This document shows, in pieces, positions 12,470 to 16,483 of a stretch of DNA of 16,483 nt. Each line of letters starts with the position of its first letter. The stretch's first letter is position 1. Source of the DNA: Anaerolineaceae bacterium. Its GTDB lineage: Bacteria > Chloroflexota > Anaerolineae > Anaerolineales > Villigracilaceae. The notes under the pieces were generated by a model that saw nothing but the letters and a program-made list of their open reading frames with translations, made no database searches and was not told where the DNA came from. The stretch lies in assembly GCA_022181005.1 (NCBI GenBank), contig BQMV01000352.1, forward strand, positions 1 through 16,483, given 5' to 3'. The translations under genes were made by a program, and so were the position numbers.

Positions 12470-13755
12470 CTTATCTTCTCAATCTTCCAATTCAATCTCG
12501 GTCGCACAGGTCCCACACGCGGCTCACCCCATTGCGTGCCGGGCGCGCCAGAAATATCCACGCTAAACGCCAACGCATTTTCATCCATAAAATATCGCTT
12601 CACGCCAAACGAGCTGGCATTCACGCCCACCATGTAACGCCCTTCGTTGAAAATATCGGCAGGGATTTCAGCGCGGCTGACATAACGCCCCGCACTGCGC
12701 GTGTCAAATTTTTCATACAAACTCGCATCGTCCGTATCAAATGACGTAAAAATATATTCGCCGCGCATCGTGCTGATATACAAACCAACTCTCAAGCCTG
12801 TGATGGATGTATTTAATTGATATTCAAACTCAAGCGTGACTGGCTCAGTGGAGCGAATCGTATCCACAATTTTTCCGCTTCTTTCTTTGACCTTCAAACT
12901 GATGGGTGTAAACTCACCTTTTATCTGGCTGATAGATTCGGCATCCCAAATTTTTTCACCCGCTTGAGATTGTCCCGATGATAAATAATAATCCACCGCT
13001 TCTTGCGTGGGCGCGCGCATAATCATTTGACCCTTTTGCAAAACAATCGCTTCTTGCGTCAAACGTAAAATCGCAGACATGTTATGGCTGACGAATAAAA
13101 CCGTGCGACCTTGTTGCGCCACATCATTCATCTTGCCCAAACATTTTTTTTGAAATTCAGCGTCACCCACTGCCAGCACTTCATCTACCACTAAAATTTC
13201 AGGTTCGAGATGTGCGGCAACCGCAAAAGCCAAACGCAAATACATACCTGATGAATATCTTTTAACAGGCGTATCAATAAATTGCCCCACTTCCGAGAAA
13301 TCTACAATCTCGTCAAACTTAGAATCAATTTCAGCGCGCCGCATTCCAAGAATTGCGCCGTTCATAAAAATATTCTCCCTGCCAGAAAGTTCGGGGTGAA
13401 AACCTGTGCCTACTTCCAGCAATGAGCCGACTCTTCCTCTTACAGTGACTGTTCCAGTGGTTGGTTCAGTCACTCGTGAAAGAATTTTTAGCAAGGTACT
13501 TTTGCCCGCGCCGTTTTTCCCGACGATGCCCAGCACTTTGCCTTCTTCCAAATCAAACGAGACATCTTTCAACGCCCAGACATAATTTTGATTGAGGCGG
13601 TGATCGGATTTGCCGATGATGGCTTTGGCGATGCGGACGGGCGCAGTGACTGTATCCACGATCACATCCCGCAACATGTTATAACGGAACTTCGTCTCCG
13701 CCGCGCCGATTTTATATTGCTTGCCGATGTTTTTTACGCTGATTGCTGTTGTCAT
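12463..13755 (-). CDS. wzt: ABC exporter ATP-binding protein with C-terminal glycan-recognition domain (Wzt-type)
   Basis: A 430-residue ATPase that powers export of a polysaccharide across the inner membrane with the permease next to it. Walker A is GKNGAGKST (79-87), and the polysaccharide-exporter signature YSSGMYLRLAFA is at 167-178. Walker B is ILVVDEVL with D191/E192, and the H-loop His is in VSHNM (about 224). Residues about 270-425 form a beta-rich domain (LEFEYQLNTSITGLRVGLYIS), matching the Wzt C-terminal domain that recognises a capped chain end. The start ATG at 13755 follows an array and has no clear ribosome site. The last codons and TAG stop lie in the ATTAGGG array. Confidence 0.93.
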   Translation of the reverse strand: MTTAISVKNIGKQYKIGAAETKFRYNMLRDVIVDTVTAPVRIAKAIIGKSDHRLNQNYVWALKDVSFDLEEGKVLGIVGKNGAGKSTLLKILSRVTEPTTGTVTVRGRVGSLLEVGTGFHPELSGRENIFMNGAILGMRRAEIDSKFDEIVDFSEVGQFIDTPVKRYSSGMYLRLAFAVAAHLEPEILVVDEVLAVGDAEFQKKCLGKMNDVAQQGRTVLFVSHNMSAILRLTQEAIVLQKGQMIMRAPTQEAVDYYLSSGQSQAGEKIWDAESISQIKGEFTPISLKVKERSGKIVDTIRSTEPVTLEFEYQLNTSITGLRVGLYISTMRGEYIFTSFDTDDASLYEKFDTRSAGRYVSRAEIPADIFNEGRYMVGVNASSFGVKRYFMDENALAFSVDISGAPGTQWGEPRVGPVRPRLNWKIEKISD

Positions 13756-13773
13756 AGTTTATGCTTGAAAATT

Positions 13774-13829
13774 GCAGGTTGAAGGTTGAAAGTTAAAACC
13801 TGCAACCTCGAACCTGCAACTTGTCACCT
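13774..13829. repeat. Self-inverted heptamer-word array (GGTTGAA family)
   Basis: Eight 7-nt units in unbroken phase: GCAGGTT, GAAGGTT, GAAAGTT, then the inverted words AAAACCT, GCAACCT, CGAACCT, GCAACTT, GTCACCT. It occupies the wzm-wzt junction and ends on the wzm stop codon. It can form a hairpin. Confidence 0.85.
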
Positions 13830-14659
13830 TATATCGTATCCGCAAACGTCTTTTCCATGCTTCTAAAATAGAACAAGCCTGAAATAAATATCAAAATTGA
13901 AATGGCAACCGAAACCCAAAGCGTAAGATCAGGTCCGTTGCCTGTGCCGAGCAATGCCCAGCGGAATCCATTCACTACGCCTGCCATGGGATTCAATGAA
14001 TATAAAATTTGCCACTTGGCAGAAATCACAGAGGCGGAATAAGCTACGGGCGTGGCAAACAGCCAAAACTGAGTCAGAAACGGGAGGGCTTGGTTTACGT
14101 CACGATACTGCACGTTAATCGCCGAAAGCCACAGGGCAACGCCGAGAGCGGTAATAATTGCCAGCAAAAGAAAAAGCGGCAGAGTCCAGACCAAATTCCA
14201 GGCGGGGACGAAGCGGTAATAAATCATCAGCAAAACGAGAATGACAAAGGCGATGACAAAATCCACGAGACCTGCGAAGACGGAAGACATCGGCAGAATG
14301 AGGCGTGGAAAATAAATTTTCGTGACCATGTTGTTATGCGCCACGAGCGAACGGCTACCTTGATTTAATGCGGTGACGAATAACCCCCAGGGCAATAATG
14401 CCGTGAACGAAAAGATCGGGTAAGGGATGTTATCGGTTGGGAGTTTGGCGACTTTATCAAAAAGAAAAGTGAATACGAGCATGGTCATCACGGGCTGAAT
14501 GACCGCCCACGCCATGCCCAACAAGGTTTGTTTGTATTTCACTTTGATATCACGCCAGACCATGAAGAAAATGAGTTCACGATAGACCCACAGGTCTCTT
14601 AAATTTAAGGAAGATAAACCTTTGCTGGGTTTGATATAAACGGTGGCGGGTTCGGACAT
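13829..14659 (-). CDS. wzm: ABC-2 type polysaccharide export permease (Wzm-type)
   Basis: A 276-residue inner-membrane protein forming the channel for glycan export with Wzt. Six hydrophobic segments are readable at about 48-67, 82-99, 123-147, 156-181, 190-206 and 246-266. The family pattern WRDIKVKYKQTLLGMAW precedes the first one, and NPMAGVVNGFRWALLG lies before the last. The length is normal. The start ATG at 14659 follows an AT-rich repeat leader with no Shine-Dalgarno motif. The order permease then ATPase matches typical Wzm/Wzt pairs. The substrate is presumably the glycan whose sugars are made by the neighbouring genes. Confidence 0.93.
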   Translation of the reverse strand: MSEPATVYIKPSKGLSSLNLRDLWVYRELIFFMVWRDIKVKYKQTLLGMAWAVIQPVMTMLVFTFLFDKVAKLPTDNIPYPIFSFTALLPWGLFVTALNQGSRSLVAHNNMVTKIYFPRLILPMSSVFAGLVDFVIAFVILVLLMIYYRFVPAWNLVWTLPLFLLLAIITALGVALWLSAINVQYRDVNQALPFLTQFWLFATPVAYSASVISAKWQILYSLNPMAGVVNGFRWALLGTGNGPDLTLWVSVAISILIFISGLFYFRSMEKTFADTI

Positions 14660-14667
14660 AAGATAAT

Positions 14668-14731
14668 TAGAGAACAGATGATTAGATAAACAGTAAACTG
14701 TTCTCTAGTCTCTATTCTCTACTCTCTTTCT
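14668..14731. repeat. Self-inverted heptamer-word array (TAGAGAA family)
   Basis: A 10-bp perfect inverted repeat, TAGAGAACAG (14668-14677) and CTGTTCTCTA (14698-14707), encloses a small CAGTAAACTG palindrome. The right arm runs on as 7-nt words TCTAGTC, TCTATTC, TCTACTC (14704-14724). It encodes the last residues (RVENRD) and TAG stop of the fcl-like gene and forms the wzm leader. Confidence 0.8.
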
Positions 14732-15712
14732 ATTTTCTTTAAACCAAGTAATCGTCTTCTGCAAACCTTCTTCAAACGAAACTTGAGCCGACCAATTAAA
14801 TAATTCTTTGGCGCGACTCACATCGAGTCCGCGGCGGGGCTGACCATTTGGCTTATCTATCTGCCAGGTCAGTTGACCTTTGAAGCCTGTTAACTTAACA
14901 ATCAATTCTGTTAAATCTTTGATGGAGATTTCATAGCCTGAGCCTAAGTTGACTGGTAAATCGCCATTATATTTTTCAGCGCCTGTGATGATTCCTTCGG
15001 CGGCGTCTTCCACATATAAAAATTCTCGCGTGGGCGAACCATCGCCCCAAACAGGCAATTCTTTGTCGCCGCGTTCTGTGGCTTCAATGGCTTTGCGGAT
15101 CAATGCGGGAATGACATGCGAAGTTTGTAAATTAAAGTTATCGCGTGGTCCATATAAATTGACCGGCAAAAGATAAATGGCGTTAAATCCATATTGTTGA
15201 CGATAGGTTTGGGCTTGCACGAGCATCATCTTTTTGGCGAGTCCATAAGGCGCGTTGGTCTCTTCGGGATAGCCGTTCCAAATATCATCTTCTTTGAATG
15301 GCACGGGCGTGAATTTTGGATAGGCGCAGACCGTTCCAGTGGCGACGAATTTTCCAACGCCTCTTTTATAAGCATGGTGCATCAACTCCACGCCCATAAT
15401 CATATTGTCATAAAAAAATTCGGCGGGGTGTTCGCGGTTCGCGCCAATGCCGCCGACATTCGCGGCGAGGTGAATCACGACCACGTTTTTCGGGTCAACA
15501 TTTTTCAAAGCGTCATTGTATAAATTTTCAATCGCTTCACGTTGCGTCAAGTCGTAGTCTTTTTTGCGGGGGATAAAAATATCCGTCGCGCCGCGTTCTT
15601 TTAATTTCTCAACTACAAACGAGCCGAGGAAGCCGCCGCCGCCTGTGACGATGACTTTTTTGTTTTGCCAATAGGTTGAAGGTTGAAGATTTGAAGGTTG
15701 AAGGTCAGACAT
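14705..15712 (-). CDS. fcl: GDP-L-fucose synthase-like epimerase/reductase
   Basis: A 335-residue SDR of the Fcl/WcaG group, which makes GDP-L-fucose from GDP-4-keto-6-deoxymannose. GGGGFLG (24-30) binds NADP. HLAANVGGIGANREHP (81-96) and YPKFTPVPFKEDD are Fcl hallmarks, and the catalytic pair is Y156/K160 in NAPYGLAKKM, with PVNLYGPRDNF after it. The first 16 residues (MSDLQPSNLQPSTYWQ) precede the normal start of the fold and are translated from a GGTTGAA-family array. The ATG at 15712 overlaps the four-helix-bundle stop (ATGTCTGA), so initiation is probably coupled, with GGGAG 9 nt upstream. No GDP-mannose dehydratase is in the window; it may lie beyond base 16483. Confidence 0.88.
   Translation of the reverse strand: MSDLQPSNLQPSTYWQNKKVIVTGGGGFLGSFVVEKLKERGATDIFIPRKKDYDLTQREAIENLYNDALKNVDPKNVVVIHLAANVGGIGANREHPAEFFYDNMIMGVELMHHAYKRGVGKFVATGTVCAYPKFTPVPFKEDDIWNGYPEETNAPYGLAKKMMLVQAQTYRQQYGFNAIYLLPVNLYGPRDNFNLQTSHVIPALIRKAIEATERGDKELPVWGDGSPTREFLYVEDAAEGIITGAEKYNGDLPVNLGSGYEISIKDLTELIVKLTGFKGQLTWQIDKPNGQPRRGLDVSRAKELFNWSAQVSFEEGLQKTITWFKENRKRVENRD
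15674..15702. repeat. Heptamer-word array (GGTTGAA family), forward
   Basis: GGTTGAA occurs three times, at 15674, 15681 and 15696, with an 8-nt variant GATTTGAA between. It is read in the fcl frame as LQPSNLQPS. It is the inverted partner of the array at 16118-16152 across the four-helix-bundle gene. Confidence 0.8.
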
Positions 15713-16115
15713 CGTATGTTACTCCCTCTTCTTTCACTCGGCGCGAATTCGGTTGAGATTCCAAGTATTGAATAAACTTAGCAAGTTGTTTACTACATAT
15801 CTCCGCCATTGAAACAAGGCTATTAAAATCCTCGCCAGAAATATATCTCTGATCTTTGGCAATATAAAGTTGCGCGCGCACTTCGCCAGCCGATCCTTTT
15901 GCCCGCCCCAAATATTGGATGAACATGGATTGTGTTTGACTCTCAAAGCCTTCTGCAATATTCGACATGATCGAGACTGCCGCTCGTCGCATTTGGTCAC
16001 GCAAACCAAAATCGCGGGCAAACGCGCCATCGGTGGAATATTTGTAAATTAAATTGGTCAGTTCTTTGGATCTCTGCCAAACTTCCAATTCTTCAAACCT
16101 TTTTGCCGTTGTCAT
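15705..16115 (-). CDS. S23-type four-helix-bundle protein
   Basis: A 136-residue member of the 23S rRNA-intervening-sequence (S23/IVP) four-helix-bundle family. The typical opening RFEELEVWQRSKEL is followed by FARDFGLRDQMRRAAVSIMSNIAEGFE and by the third and fourth helices (FIQYLGRAKGSAGEVRAQLY, then the C-terminal helix). The preferred start is ATG 16115; TTG 16124 lies inside the array and is less likely. It overlaps the fcl start by 8 nt at its end. It is intact, unlike its paralogue at 3442-3846. Family members outside rRNA have no established biochemical role. Both copies here sit in sugar genes and are bracketed by inverted heptamer arrays, which may point to a shared mode of spread. 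Confidence 0.88.
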   Translation of the reverse strand: MTTAKRFEELEVWQRSKELTNLIYKYSTDGAFARDFGLRDQMRRAAVSIMSNIAEGFESQTQSMFIQYLGRAKGSAGEVRAQLYIAKDQRYISGEDFNSLVSMAEICSKQLAKFIQYLESQPNSRRVKEEGVTYDV

Positions 16116-16117
16116 TT

Positions 16118-16152
16118 CTTTCAACCTTCAACTTTAAACCTTTGACTTGAAA
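16118..16152. repeat. Heptamer-word array (GGTTGAA family), reversed
   Basis: Five 7-nt units in phase: CTTTCAA, CCTTCAA, CTTTAAA, CCTTTGA, CTTGAAA. They form the leader of the four-helix-bundle gene and end 1 nt before the epimerase stop codon. Confidence 0.85.
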
Positions 16153-16153
16153 C

Positions 16154-16483
16154 TCACTGCACAATAAACTGCGCGTTGCGATAGCGTGTGTCGGTCGGGT
16201 TTTGGATCAAACCCGTTTTCAACGCGAACAACAATTCACGGATGCCGTCGTCAACGTCGAGGGTGGTATTGAAGCCGAGGACGCTTTTGATCTTGGCAAA
16301 CGAGACGGTGATGTCGCGCATGTCGCCGCCGAAGGTGAGGTCTTTGTATTCCACTTCCACTTCGGGCATGCGCTTGCGGACCAACGCGACGATGTCGTCT
16401 TTCGAGTAGTTGCCATTGTCGGTGCCGAGATTGAAAATCTGCCCGCGAATTTTCGACTGCTCTGCTTCGAGTCCCATGATGAC
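16154..16483 (-). CDS. NAD-dependent epimerase/dehydratase, C-terminal part only
   Basis: The minus frame is open from base 16483 to a TGA at 16154, giving 110 codons of a C-terminus. GQIFNLGTDNGNYSKDDIV and GDMRDITVSFAKIKSVLGFN are typical of the C-terminal substrate domain of extended SDR sugar-nucleotide epimerases or dehydratases. DVDDGIRELLFAL is the usual final helix. The catalytic and cofactor domain lies beyond the window, so the substrate cannot be assigned. The stop is 1 nt from a heptamer array. Confidence 0.8.
   Translation of the reverse strand, partial: VIMGLEAEQSKIRGQIFNLGTDNGNYSKDDIVALVRKRMPEVEVEYKDLTFGGDMRDITVSFAKIKSVLGFNTTLDVDDGIRELLFALKTGLIQNPTDTRYRNAQFIVQ

Overview
This 16.5 kb window is a surface-polysaccharide biosynthesis and export locus. 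Almost all genes are on the minus strand, so transcription runs from base 16483 towards base 1. No rRNA, tRNA, phage gene or CRISPR array is visible. The organism is a bacterium of moderate GC. A Thr/Pro-rich lipoprotein, two S23-type four-helix-bundle proteins, and very many short-word and REP-like repeats fit an uncultured Chloroflexota (Anaerolineae-like) lineage. That placement is inference, because there is no marker gene here.

Right part (16483 to about 10790): the end of a sugar-nucleotide epimerase, a four-helix-bundle gene, a GDP-L-fucose synthase-like gene (fcl), an ABC-2 polysaccharide export permease and ATPase (wzm/wzt type, the ATPase with a C-terminal glycan-recognition-type domain), and a capsule-type glycosyltransferase. 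Middle (10789 to 5782): two SAM methyltransferases, a UDP-GlcNAc 4,6-dehydratase (pseB type), a dTDP-4-dehydrorhamnose reductase-like SDR (rfbD type), and a probable lipoprotein of unknown function. Left part (5700 to 1): a plus-strand VapBC-type toxin-antitoxin pair lying between two copies of the neuB 5' end, then neuB-like nonulosonate synthase, a second four-helix-bundle gene broken by an amber codon, a GT4 glycosyltransferase, an AAC(3)-like N-acetyltransferase broken by an amber codon, and a COG4310-type aminopeptidase-like protein that runs off the window. Together the genes suggest a glycan containing a deoxyhexose and a nonulosonic-acid-like sugar, methylated and exported by an ABC (Wzm/Wzt) route.

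The most unusual layer is the DNA between and inside the genes. Many gene junctions carry arrays of 7-nt words (one has 9-nt words). The words differ between families, but the 7-nt phase is kept. Arrays supply stop codons, one start codon, an N-terminus and interdomain linkers, and several are self-inverted. Both four-helix-bundle genes are bracketed by inverted arrays of one word family each. A second layer consists of REP-like inverted pairs. Separately, a 72-bp direct duplication of the neuB 5' end brackets the toxin-antitoxin module, as expected if a 775-bp segment had integrated into neuB and rebuilt its start.
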